Below, piece after piece: positions 1 to 8,966 of a stretch of 27,704 bases of DNA. A program made the position numbers and the translations under genes. The notes under the pieces are model-generated. The model ran no database searches. It saw nothing but the letters and a program-made list of their open reading frames with translations, and was not told the origin of the DNA. Location: assembly GCA_027886925.1 (NCBI GenBank), contig JAPCJN010000001.1, forward strand, positions 40,443 to 68,146. The letters are read 5' to 3'. The stretch comes from Nitrososphaerota archaeon. Lineage in GTDB: Archaea; Thermoproteota; Nitrososphaeria; Nitrososphaerales; UBA183. Each line of letters starts with the position of its first letter. The stretch's first letter is position 1.

Positions 1-948
1 GAACGTGAGGGCCACAGGTATTCCTGCCTCTTCGAAGGCGGAGATCTTCAGGATCTGGTAGATCCACAGGAAATACCAGTCTGGCTGGGCGGCTATCTTG
101 GCCGCGGCCTGGGGCGTATACTGAGGGGCAAGTTGGATCGGGAAGAGCACCGAGAAAAGGAGCATCCCGACGCCGAAGATTGCGGCGAGCTCGAGGAGAT
201 AGAGGGTGACGTCGGGGAAGATCGGCAAGGTCCTCTTTGACCGGTCCGTCAACTTACCGGTTACAGGGTCGGAGATCCCGTGCGTCTCAAGCATGTACAT
301 CTTGACGGCCAAGAGCCCTAGCAGCACCGCAGGGAGCACGACCACGTGGAGGTCGTAGAAGCGCAGGAGCTCAGTGGCATCGCCTCCGGCTCCTACCACT
401 AGGAACGTCGTCAGCGAGGCTAGAGGAGGGGGCAGCGCAGCCATCATCCCGACACCCACGTCTGTCCCAGCCTTCGAGACCACTGTCCACGGAAGAAGAT
501 ATCCCGTAAAACCGAAGCCGAGCGTGACGAAGCCCATCAGCATCCCCACCACCCACATAACCTCGCGCGGCTTTTTGTGGACCGAGACGAAGTATCCCCT
601 CATCATGTGCATAAAGACGAGCATTATCATCGCATAGGCGGTGTAGAGGTGAACCGTCTGCAGGAACTGGCCGAAGTAGACGCTCTGGAAGATGGACTGG
701 GTAGACGAATACGCAGCGGTCGGGGAGGGGACGTAGTAGAGCATCATAATCACGCCTGTGACCCCTTGGATGATGAAGGCCACCACCGAGAGCGCCCCTA
801 ACCAGTAGAAGGGGTTTAGCGAGTACTCTGGAACCGGGCGGAACAAAGGATACGTGAGCCCTGTCCGCGAGGAGACCCAACCCGCAAGACGTGCCATCTT
901 GCCCGTGCCGGCTTCCTCTTCCTGCTGTTGTGGCTCGCCGTCCTTCAT
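1..948 (-). CDS. Cytochrome b (b6/subunit IV type) of a bc complex, 3' end outside window
   Basis: This is the dihaem membrane subunit of a quinol-oxidising bc-type complex. The reading frame begins at ATG 948-946 and runs off the left edge after 316 residues. Helix B carries H100 and H114 (spacing 14, as in the family) in HLYTAYAMIMLVFMH. Helix C has GFTGYLLPW. Helix D begins RFYDLHVVVLP with H201. Where the family has its fourth haem ligand (about residue 216) this protein has Lys (codon 303-301). The quinol-site PEWY motif appears as PDWY (about 289-292, PDWYFLWIYQILK), so the b6 and subunit IV parts are fused in one chain. The start lies 2 bases after the Rieske stop, so the two genes are clearly cotranscribed and probably coupled. 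Family identity is strong; the consequence of the Lys substitution is inference. Confidence 0.93.
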   Translation of the reverse strand, partial: MKDGEPQQQEEEAGTGKMARLAGWVSSRTGLTYPLFRPVPEYSLNPFYWLGALSVVAFIIQGVTGVIMMLYYVPSPTAAYSSTQSIFQSVYFGQFLQTVHLYTAYAMIMLVFMHMMRGYFVSVHKKPREVMWVVGMLMGFVTLGFGFTGYLLPWTVVSKAGTDVGVGMMAALPPPLASLTTFLVVGAGGDATELLRFYDLHVVVLPAVLLGLLAVKMYMLETHGISDPVTGKLTDRSKRTLPIFPDVTLYLLELAAIFGVGMLLFSVLFPIQLAPQYTPQAAAKIAAQPDWYFLWIYQILKISAFEEAGIPVALTF

Positions 949-950
949 TT

Positions 951-1583
951 CTACTGGGAGCCTCCGACAATGGTACCGCCCTGAAGGTCTCCGGTCACGT
1001 CGCTAGACCCCGTGTCGTGTCCGAATATCGTCGGCGGGTTCATCCCAGTTGCGAAGATGTTGCCAGTCGAGTCGATCTCCAAGACGACAGAAGGGACGGG
1101 CAAAGGCGCGGGCCCTCCGATCACCTTGGCGCCGTTCAGAAAGTCGTACTGGCTGCCGTGGCAGCAGCAATAACCCATGGGTCGGCTCGCGACGAAGGAG
1201 GCCGCACACGGCGGCGACGTCCCTGGCGCCTGAAAGCCGTAAATGCACCCAAGGTGCTGACAGATGTTGCTGAAGGCGACGATGTCCCCATCAGGGCCGA
1301 CGCCTCCCGCTGCTTTCTGTCCTACCTTCACCAGGAGGTTCGGCTCGTTGTCCAGCGGATAGTTGAAGGTGATGGGCTGGTTATCCACCAGCTCGGCGAC
1401 GTTGGCGACCATGACTTTTGGGAAGGCCGTGACAGTCGACGTGGCCGCCGCCCCGGCGGCGTTGGTCACCGATTTCGTGATCGCGGCTATGCCGGCGACC
1501 GCGAGGACAGCGGAGGCTGTAGCGGCATACCTGAGAAACTCCCTACGGCTGTCGTCAGGCTTGTCCTCTCCATCGCTAGGAAT
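951..1583 (-). CDS. Rieske iron-sulfur protein with Tat signal anchor; start codon non-canonical or frame-damaged
   Basis: This is the 2Fe-2S subunit of the bc complex. The Rieske motifs are CQHLGC and CCCHGS, giving Cys/His cluster ligands and the Cys pair for the disulfide. The first ordinary start in frame is GTG 1469, but the frame stays open upstream and encodes a convincing twin-arginine anchor, DDSRREFLRYAATASAVLAV, which is normal for Rieske proteins and would be lost from GTG 1469. The frame opens after a TGA at 1592-1590 and contains no ATG, GTG or TTG before the signal. I therefore place the start at ATT 1583, just after GAGGAG (1591-1586), although 2 bases of spacing is short. The alternative is a one-base indel joining ATG 1573 (other frame) to the Tat sequence. 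The gene lies directly before cytochrome b. Function is near certain; the exact start is not. Confidence 0.9.
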   Translation of the reverse strand: MPSDGEDKPDDSRREFLRYAATASAVLAVAGIAAITKSVTNAAGAAATSTVTAFPKVMVANVAELVDNQPITFNYPLDNEPNLLVKVGQKAAGGVGPDGDIVAFSNICQHLGCIYGFQAPGTSPPCAASFVASRPMGYCCCHGSQYDFLNGAKVIGGPAPLPVPSVVLEIDSTGNIFATGMNPPTIFGHDTGSSDVTGDLQGGTIVGGSQ

Positions 1584-1620
1584 CGCTCCTCAACTCAGGA
1601 CGGTCCAACAGACCGTAAAC

Positions 1621-1631
1621 GGATTAAAGGT
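1621..1631 (-). promoter_or_regulatory. TATA-like box upstream of the Rieske gene
   Basis: On the minus strand an AT-rich ACCTTTAATCC sits in otherwise G+C-rich DNA, preceded by a T-rich run. A start of transcription about 25 bases downstream (near 1600) would leave a short leader carrying GAGGAG at 1591-1586. That fits initiation at the upstream, Tat-containing start rather than at GTG 1469. Confidence 0.4.
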
Positions 1632-1677
1632 TTGTCGAAAAAACGCGAAATTCTTCCCGGGCCGCAGAACGGTCGGC

Positions 1678-2115
1678 CTAGCTCCTACCGCCGCCGCGAG
1701 AGGCGAGGAACTCCCCGAACGCGACGACCCCGATTCCCTCTGCAAACAACAGCGGGCTCCGCATCACCAAGAGCGCAGGGACGGCCACCAAGCCCACTCC
1801 GAAGACCACCAAGGAGACCCCGAGGGCGAAGAGCGCCCCGCTCCTCATCAAGGGAGCAGCATACCTAACTCCGTCGCCGGAGTCTCTGGCTCCGAGAGCG
1901 ACTTGGGTCGTCCTCATCTTGATTCCGATGGGGGCTAGGCCCACCCCGAAGACGAGGAGGATAACTGAAAGCTCTTGCAGCCTCGCCGCTGGGCTCGGGA
2001 TGCAGTTGCACGACGCAAGGGCGAGGACGTTGGGGCTGACGTTCGCGGTCGCAGTTATCCCTACCATCCCAAACAGACCCATAAGCACGGCAAGGGCCAG
2101 AAAATCTAGGTCCAA
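1678..2115 (-). CDS. Small four-helix membrane protein upstream of the bc complex genes
   Basis: I do not recognise the family. From TTG 2115 the product is 145 residues, beginning MDLDFLALAVLMGLFG. It has four hydrophobic segments: LDFLALAVLMGLFGMVG, LSVILLVFGVGLAPIGI, ALFALGVSLVVFGVGLVAVP and a weaker LLFAEGIGVVAFGEFL near the C-terminus. TTG 2115 is preferred because it has GAGGTG about 11 bases upstream and puts the first membrane helix at the N-terminus. A GTG at 2283 would add 56 residues without membrane or domain character. It is on the same strand as the Rieske and cytochrome b genes, about 95 bases upstream. That intergenic stretch has its own TATA-like box, so it may be a separate transcript. 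A role in the respiratory complex is only suggested by position. Confidence 0.6.
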   Translation of the reverse strand: MDLDFLALAVLMGLFGMVGITATANVSPNVLALASCNCIPSPAARLQELSVILLVFGVGLAPIGIKMRTTQVALGARDSGDGVRYAAPLMRSGALFALGVSLVVFGVGLVAVPALLVMRSPLLFAEGIGVVAFGEFLASRGGGRS

Positions 2116-2457
2116 TTCGGATGGGCACCTCGACGCCGTGACGACCTTTGAACTTTTCGCTATGTCAAAGCGTCCGAGCTTCGGCGTCTTTTGCGCAACT
2201 AAGAGTCGCAGGAATCGGCTCAAAAAGAAATCCGTCTCGCCCATCCACAGATTCGCCAGGGGTATCTTCCAAGAATCAAACACCAGGTGGCGACGGGACA
2301 GATAGGTTCCTGACTAGGGAGTCTCTTCCATTCCTTCTGGTTGGCACGCCCCCAATTAGGACGAGCCGGGCAACGACGCAGATACCGACCTGCTGGCCAC
2401 CCCGACTCGCGAGGCAACCAATAATAGCACCCCTTGGACTGAAACCGCCAGCGGAGA
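2116..2457. other. Divergent intergenic region, no confident gene
   Basis: This 342-base region separates the minus-strand membrane protein from the plus-strand beta-helix gene. The minus strand stays open in frame with the membrane protein as far as GTG 2283, so the upper part could be an N-terminal extension of that gene. An AT-rich AATAATAG at 2420-2427, about 35 bases before TTG 2458, is a weak candidate TATA box for the beta-helix gene. I see no RNA gene or repeat. Confidence 0.4.
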
Positions 2458-4266
2458 TTGAGGCTCATCCTTCGCGGCTCCAGGATCGTCATTCCAGCGA
2501 CTGCGGCACTGTGGGGGCTCTTCCTCGGGGGCAGTCTCCTATCCTGTTGGGCATTGTGGGACAGATCTCTGAATCCGGCAAGCCTGGGATACTTCGCCCG
2601 CGGCCTCTTCAGCAACCTGCCCGCTGTCTCCCTTCTCCTATTTGCCACGGCTTCACTCGCCTCCGCCATGGCTCTGTCGTTGACTTGCAGGAGGTTCCTT
2701 TCGAGGAGCAAGGGGCCCGAGGTGGTATTGACCTGTTTCCTGTTGCTCTTGGTGGCTCTCGGAGGGAACGCGGGTCTATGGGTACTCGCCGCTCCTCCGT
2801 CGCCGAATCCGGGGAATCCTGCGTCCTGCACCTACGTCGTCTTCCTCAGCGCCAACTCGCCGGCGGCTTGGTCCAAACGGACCCACTCGACGGTCCTCTC
2901 GAGTCCCCAAGGCGACCTGGGAGCCCTGGTCAACTCGCTTCCACAATCCAACCAGGTCATCTGCTTCGAAGGAGGGCAATATGCGCTCGATTCGGGCATC
3001 AGGGTCTTGGACAAGAGCAACGTGTCCTTGTTGTTCTCAGATGAGGCGGTGCTCACAGCGACGACCCCATTCCGCCTCTTGCAGATAGCGAGAAGTTCGG
3101 GAGTCGCGGTGATGGGAGGAAAATGGATTGGACGTGGATTCGGAAATGTCTCCGACATCGAGGTAGACCCAGGAAGCAACCACGTGGTGGTCGAAGGGGT
3201 GGATGCTAGCCACGCGGGACGCGATGGCATCATCATCCGCAACAACACGACGCCGGCTCTACAAGTCTCGATCTTGAACAACTTCGTCCACGGAAACGGG
3301 CGCTTCGGGATTCAGGACATCGAAAACGTCACTACCCAGTCGCTGAACATCCTCATATCCGGAAACCTTGCAGAGGACAACGCCAGAGGCGGGATCTACA
3401 CGAACGGAGTCGGGGGCGTGAACATCGTCGGAAACACGGTGAGAAACACGGTGGGTACTTTGCCCGGAGTGATCGGCATCGGGGTGACCAACGGTGCCAA
3501 CGACACGGTGACCGACAACAAAGTTGACAACATGCACGAGTATGGGATCCAGATTTTCTACAACAACAACACGCTGGTGGCCAACAACTTCGCGAGCTTC
3601 AACTCGGGAGTGTCCGACCAGTCCGGAATTACGAACGACCACAGCTTCTACGACACGATCGTCAACAACACGGTCCTTTCAAATGGCCAGGCAGGGATCC
3701 ATGTCGAGCGCTCGTCGTTTGTGACGGTGAGAGGCAACAACGCGACGGGCAACGGCCGGTTCGGGATAGAATTCTATCACGGAACTCTTGCGAGCACGGC
3801 CCACGCGACGATCACACAAAACATTTGCAACGACAACGGCCAGGCCGGGATCATCTTGAATTCTGGGACGGACTCTTTGATAGCTTCCAACGTCTGCCAC
3901 GACAACTCAGGGCCCGGGATCTTTCTCTACAACGACGCGGGACAAGTCGGATCTTCGGGCAACATCATCGCCAACAACTCGCTGGGGGACAACAGGCCGT
4001 CATCCGCTTCGAGGACACAGACATATGGGGTCGAGACAGTGAACGGAGCGGACGGCAACGTTGTAGTAGGGAACACTCTGTTCAACAACACGATATCAAA
4101 CATCAGCGTAGTCGGAACGACCAACGTCGTGAAAGGGAACATAGAGATCCCCGAGGCTTTCACCGCGGCCCTGACCCGGTTCGCAGAGGGACCCTCGATA
4201 ACTCTTCCTTGTCAAGCCCTCTGTCCCGAAGACCGAACCGTTTTAGCGCAGGCTCTAGGTTTATGA
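2458..4266 (+). CDS. Surface beta-helix (NosD/PbH1-repeat) protein with three N-terminal membrane helices
   Basis: This is a 602-residue protein. Residues 1-115 hold three hydrophobic segments (around 10-33, 51-75 and 88-112), after which the chain would emerge outside the cell. From about 195 to 555 it shows the short-period Asn/Gly-rich pattern of a right-handed parallel beta-helix, with many turns of the type NNTVLSNGQAGIHVERS, GNNATGNGRFGIEFY and SNVCHDNSGPGIFLYND. Such folds occur in NosD-like, pectate-lyase-like and carbohydrate-binding or depolymerising proteins; I see no specific catalytic signature. TTG 2458 is the only start available, because TGA lies in frame at 2440. The stop overlaps the next gene's possible ATG (ATGA at 4263-4266), so the two are probably translationally coupled. 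The enzymatic role, if any, is unknown. Confidence 0.85.
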   Translation: MRLILRGSRIVIPATAALWGLFLGGSLLSCWALWDRSLNPASLGYFARGLFSNLPAVSLLLFATASLASAMALSLTCRRFLSRSKGPEVVLTCFLLLLVALGGNAGLWVLAAPPSPNPGNPASCTYVVFLSANSPAAWSKRTHSTVLSSPQGDLGALVNSLPQSNQVICFEGGQYALDSGIRVLDKSNVSLLFSDEAVLTATTPFRLLQIARSSGVAVMGGKWIGRGFGNVSDIEVDPGSNHVVVEGVDASHAGRDGIIIRNNTTPALQVSILNNFVHGNGRFGIQDIENVTTQSLNILISGNLAEDNARGGIYTNGVGGVNIVGNTVRNTVGTLPGVIGIGVTNGANDTVTDNKVDNMHEYGIQIFYNNNTLVANNFASFNSGVSDQSGITNDHSFYDTIVNNTVLSNGQAGIHVERSSFVTVRGNNATGNGRFGIEFYHGTLASTAHATITQNICNDNGQAGIILNSGTDSLIASNVCHDNSGPGIFLYNDAGQVGSSGNIIANNSLGDNRPSSASRTQTYGVETVNGADGNVVVGNTLFNNTISNISVVGTTNVVKGNIEIPEAFTAALTRFAEGPSITLPCQALCPEDRTVLAQALGL

Positions 4267-4295
4267 GCCTCGCAGCTCCTGATACAAGGACGAAA

Positions 4296-5402
4296 ATGAA
4301 GAAGCCGAGGCGACTTGCTATCCTCATTGCCGTACTCATCCTCTGTTCAAGCGCTGCGCAGGCTAGCCCGATCTCCGCAACCAGCAGTGCCCTCGAAATG
4401 AGCTCCATCATCATAGACAAAGGACTGACAGGGCTGAGCTGGGACGGGAAGGAGTTCATCTCGTCCTATGGGATAAGCGATGTCCCCTTGATCAACGTAA
4501 GCCTCGATGGTCAAAGAGTGACGCGTTTCGCGCCGTCGTTCGTCGGAAAGGACGAAGTCTACGCGGCCGTCTCTCAGGGTGATGCAGGTTTCCCGCGCGG
4601 ATACCTTTACGTCAACTCCGACCCGTCCATCTACAGGATCTACCCCAACGGGAGCAACGTCCAGCTCTTTTCGTCTCCGCCCGGGGCAAGCAGAATCTCT
4701 TATGTGGCCTTCGATACGGTTGGAAGTTGGGGCCATCTGCTCCTCGCTCTCGATGACAACGGCCTGCTATGGTCGATAAAATCTGACGGTACGGCGAAGG
4801 TCCTCGACAACTTCTCGAATTTTGGGACCGGCGCAGCGCTCAAGCCGGAGGGCATCGCCGTCGCTCCTCAAACCTTCGGCGCCTACGGAGGCGACGTCCT
4901 GATAACCCTCGAAGGAGCCGGCAGAGTCCTGGCCATCCCTCCTAACGACACGACCAAGGTGACGACCATCGTCCAATTTCAGGGAGAGGAACCAGAAAGG
5001 GTGCTCCAGATTCCCCCGCAAAGCGACCTCTACGTGGCTGAGTATGACACAGGAGCGATGTCCAGGGTCCCTGCGGCCAACTTCTCCAACTACGTCGGCT
5101 CGATGCTCGTCATCACGGAGGGCGAGAGCGAGCCTGCAGGAACTTTCAACGTGCTGCAGGCTACAGGAAATAACGTAACGATGACAAGGATAGCATCGGT
5201 GAGCGGAAACCCGCACTTTGAGGGCGCAAGTTTCGTCCCCTCATCCGCTTCAGCTGCAGAAGGCGAGACGGCAACGTCGAGGGGACCGACGGCCGTGGGA
5301 GCGACTCCGGCAGATCTGGTAGGTGGGGTGGCGCTCCTCGTCGCTGTCGTCATCCTCGCTGTGTTCTTCGCGTCCAGCCGGGGAAAGAGACCGTCCCGGT
5401 GA
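4296..5402 (+). CDS. Exported beta-propeller-like protein with C-terminal membrane anchor
   Basis: The 368-residue product has an N-terminal signal (MKKPRRLAILIAVLILCSSA), a long region of beta-propeller character (for example RGYLYVNSDPSIYRIYP, GHLLLALDDNGLLWSI, DLYVAEYDTGAMSRVP), a low-complexity Ser/Ala/Thr linker and a C-terminal helix VGGVALLVAVVILAVFF followed by a basic tail. ATG 4296 is preferred: it has AAGGA 5 bases upstream and starts the signal peptide cleanly. ATG 4263 (11 residues longer) overlaps the beta-helix stop as ATGA and is also possible. The coupling indicates that the two surface proteins work together. The specific ligand or activity is not visible. The architecture matches the YVTN-type protein at 6091-7215. 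Confidence 0.8.
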   Translation: MKKPRRLAILIAVLILCSSAAQASPISATSSALEMSSIIIDKGLTGLSWDGKEFISSYGISDVPLINVSLDGQRVTRFAPSFVGKDEVYAAVSQGDAGFPRGYLYVNSDPSIYRIYPNGSNVQLFSSPPGASRISYVAFDTVGSWGHLLLALDDNGLLWSIKSDGTAKVLDNFSNFGTGAALKPEGIAVAPQTFGAYGGDVLITLEGAGRVLAIPPNDTTKVTTIVQFQGEEPERVLQIPPQSDLYVAEYDTGAMSRVPAANFSNYVGSMLVITEGESEPAGTFNVLQATGNNVTMTRIASVSGNPHFEGASFVPSSASAAEGETATSRGPTAVGATPADLVGGVALLVAVVILAVFFASSRGKRPSR

Positions 5403-5404
5403 AT

Positions 5405-5422
5405 ACGCAGAGAGAACTGCGT
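5405..5422. terminator. Hairpin filling the gap between two convergent stop codons
   Basis: The 20-base gap between the plus-strand beta-propeller stop and the minus-strand reductase stop is almost exactly a perfect inverted repeat: ACGCAG, six loop bases AGAGAA, then CTGCGT. Its position between convergent genes suggests a bidirectional transcription end or insulator. It has no T-run, so termination is inference. Confidence 0.5.
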
Positions 5423-5998
5423 CTACCTTACCGGCTCATAGCACAGCAAGACCACGCCCGATGGATGCGTCTTGCTCCTTGAGAGCTTAAGCTTGGTCTT
5501 TTCATTCAGCCCCTCGAACAGCGGTTTGCCTCCAGCCAAAAAGAAAGGATGGAACAGCAGCTGATATTCGTCGATCATCCGGAGGTTCGTCAGCGCCTGC
5601 ACTATGCTCGCACTCCCGTAGATCAGCATGTCCTTGCCGGGCTCTTGCTTCATCCTCTCAATCGCTTCGGGGACGACCTCTCTCGCCAGCGTCGAGTTGT
5701 TCCACTCGACCTTGTCTAGTGTCTTCGAAAAGACGACCTTCCGAATAGCGTTCAACTTGCGTCCATATTCCCTCACCTCCTCTGGGACTGATTGGTTCTC
5801 GGCCATCTTCGGCCAAGAGCCTGCGAAGCTCTGATACGTCACGCGCCCGAGCAACAGGGTATCGGCGTTGCTCACGACTTCGTCCTCGTATTTCCCCATC
5901 GCGTCGTCGAAGATGCTAGTCACCCAATCCATTTCTCCCTTTGAGCCCGCCATATAGCCGTCGAGGGTGACCCACGTCGTCGCGATTATCTTTCTCAC
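5423..5998 (-). CDS. Dihydrofolate reductase/RibD C-terminal family reductase
   Basis: The 191-residue protein is a full-length member of the RibD C-terminal/DHFR-like superfamily, of the kind annotated as 'dihydrofolate reductase family protein' (YyaP/YwjB type). Visible hallmarks are the N-terminal strand and loop IIATTWVTLDGYMAG with MDWV, the NADPH-binding-type segment DTLLLGRVTYQSFAGSWP, the KVVFSKTL strand and the second glycine motif MLIYGSASIVQALTNLRMIDEY followed by PFFLAGGKPLF. Such proteins are NAD(P)H-dependent reductases of mostly unknown substrate; true folate reduction is not implied. The start is GTG 5998 (the overlapping ATG at 6000 is followed at once by a stop). It is convergent with the beta-propeller gene and downstream of, but not close to, the 6091-7215 gene on the same strand. 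Confidence 0.85.
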   Translation of the reverse strand: MRKIIATTWVTLDGYMAGSKGEMDWVTSIFDDAMGKYEDEVVSNADTLLLGRVTYQSFAGSWPKMAENQSVPEEVREYGRKLNAIRKVVFSKTLDKVEWNNSTLAREVVPEAIERMKQEPGKDMLIYGSASIVQALTNLRMIDEYQLLFHPFFLAGGKPLFEGLNEKTKLKLSRSKTHPSGVVLLCYEPVR

Positions 5999-6090
5999 AT
6001 CGGCTCTATCCGCATCCCGACTATAAGGTATGCCGCTCAGCCACCTTTAGCGAGGAGCGTCACACCGGCGCATGGACCGACGGTTGAACT

Positions 6091-7215
6091 CTAACGAGCT
6101 TGGCGGGGCCCGCGTCTCCGCCTTACCGCCGCAAACGAGACGGCCGCACCCGCGACCAGGACGAGAACGACGAAGTAGGCGTAGGTCAAGGGGACGCCCG
6201 AGGAGGGCGCAGCCTGGGGCGGGGTGAGGATGAGCAGCTCCGGGTCGTCTGTCTCTGTCAGGTAGAGCTTTCCGTTCGAGGAGCTTAGCGCCATGGCGGT
6301 GACCTCCCCGGTCGAGCTTCCGCCGTCCGAGGCGCTGAAATTCTGGAGGAGCTGACCTGTCTTCTCGTCGAGCTCATAGATGCGGCCGTTGCCGGCGTCG
6401 CTGACATAGACTCCATGGGAGGGAGAGACGGCGGTGATGCCAGGAGATGCGTTTCCGATGTTCACGGCGTAGGCGACTTGAAGGGTCCTGTCGTCGATGG
6501 CCAGGAAATTGGGATTCGCGCCGCTCGCCGCCGACCCCGAGGTTACGAAGAGCAAGTGGAGGGCAGGGTCGACGGAGAAATGCATCGGCGGGAAGGGTAC
6601 CTGGACCGTCCTGACCGCAGCGTGGAAGGCGCTCTCGTTTACGACGTCCACCGTGCCGCTCGTCAGGTCCGATGAGAGGTTGCCTATGAAAGCCTCGCCC
6701 ACAGATGGGTCTACGGCCAGGGCCGAGGTGTCTCCCATTGGAACACGCGCCGCGACGGCGTCGATCGAACCGTTGATCACCCACAACATGTTGTCACCTG
6801 TGTCGGCTGCGAAGACGAGGTCGCGCATCTCGTCCACAGCAAGGGCGTAGTCGTCTCCCGTCTGGATTTCTGAGACGACCGAGTGCGAGAAGCCGTCGAC
6901 TACGGCTACTGCGCCCACGCCCCGGGAGACGTATACCCTGTCGGTCGCGGTGTTTACCGCGATCGCGTCTGGGAACGGGATAGGTATCCTCGCGACGACT
7001 TTCAGGCTATGCAGGTCAATCGCGAATGCCGTGCCGTTCAGGTACATGACTGCGTATATCGTCCCCGTGCTAGAGTCCAAGGCAAGTCCTCGTGGGACCG
7101 TTCCCAGTGAGACAGAAGACCAGCTAGGTTGCGCGTCTGCACCATTAGTGCTGTTCGAGAGGAGGATTGGCATCGGCGCGAGGAGGAGGATGATCGCCAG
7201 GGGGTAGAACTTCAA
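6091..7215 (-). CDS. Exported YVTN-type beta-propeller protein with C-terminal membrane anchor
   Basis: The 374-residue protein begins with a signal peptide (MKFYPLAIILLLAPMPILLS). It then shows repeated 40-45-residue blades of YVTN/NHL-like character: GTIYAVMYLNGTAFAIDLHS, DRVYVSRGVGAVAVVDGFSH, DLVFAADTGDNMLWVINGS, GVYVSDAGNGRIYELDEKTG and GKLYLTETDDPELLILTP. It ends with a C-terminal helix YFVVLVLVAGAAVSFAAV and a strongly basic tail RRRRGPRQAR. The start is TTG 7215, with a TATA-like CTAAAATATA at 7250-7241 about 26-35 bases upstream, so the leader is very short. Proteins of this kind are surface-exposed binding or S-layer-associated proteins in archaea; no catalytic motif is seen. It shares the signal/propeller/anchor plan with 4296-5402 and with the PQQ dehydrogenase at 23596. 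Confidence 0.85.
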   Translation of the reverse strand: MKFYPLAIILLLAPMPILLSNSTNGADAQPSWSSVSLGTVPRGLALDSSTGTIYAVMYLNGTAFAIDLHSLKVVARIPIPFPDAIAVNTATDRVYVSRGVGAVAVVDGFSHSVVSEIQTGDDYALAVDEMRDLVFAADTGDNMLWVINGSIDAVAARVPMGDTSALAVDPSVGEAFIGNLSSDLTSGTVDVVNESAFHAAVRTVQVPFPPMHFSVDPALHLLFVTSGSAASGANPNFLAIDDRTLQVAYAVNIGNASPGITAVSPSHGVYVSDAGNGRIYELDEKTGQLLQNFSASDGGSSTGEVTAMALSSSNGKLYLTETDDPELLILTPPQAAPSSGVPLTYAYFVVLVLVAGAAVSFAAVRRRRGPRQAR

Positions 7216-7240
7216 GAACTGGGAATCACAACGGAACTCG

Positions 7241-7250
7241 TATATTTTAG
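7241..7250 (-). promoter_or_regulatory. TATA-like box for the YVTN propeller gene
   Basis: The minus-strand sequence CTAAAATATA is the only strongly AT-rich stretch upstream of TTG 7215. Its distance predicts a transcript start within about 5-10 bases of the start codon, consistent with a near-leaderless archaeal message. Confidence 0.5.
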
Positions 7251-7254
7251 CTAG

Positions 7255-8901
<1,647 letters not shown>

Positions 8902-8903
8902 AA

Positions 8904-8928
8904 CGGCGCTCCGAGTCGGGAGCCGCCG
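8904..8928 (+). other. Strong hairpin between metY and metX
   Basis: Three bases after the metY stop, CGGCGCTCC pairs with GGAG and CGCCG. The result is a 9-bp stem with one bulged C and the six-base loop GAGTCG. It lies in a 65-base spacer and has no T-run. It could uncouple expression of metY from metX-metW, stabilise or process the mRNA, or act as a weak terminator; the sequence alone does not decide. Confidence 0.5.
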
Positions 8929-8966
8929 ACGGGTAGCTTCCCGGTCCGAACAAGGGGAACCGATAC

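Noticed and set aside
371..970. 199-codon minus-strand frame overlapping cytochrome b
   Set aside because: It is a shifted frame of cytochrome b; the other minus frame gives haem-binding helices and PDWYF.
4263..4295. ATG 4263 as start of the beta-propeller gene
   Set aside because: Kept as an alternative; ATG 4296 has AAGGA at good spacing and gives a cleaner signal peptide.
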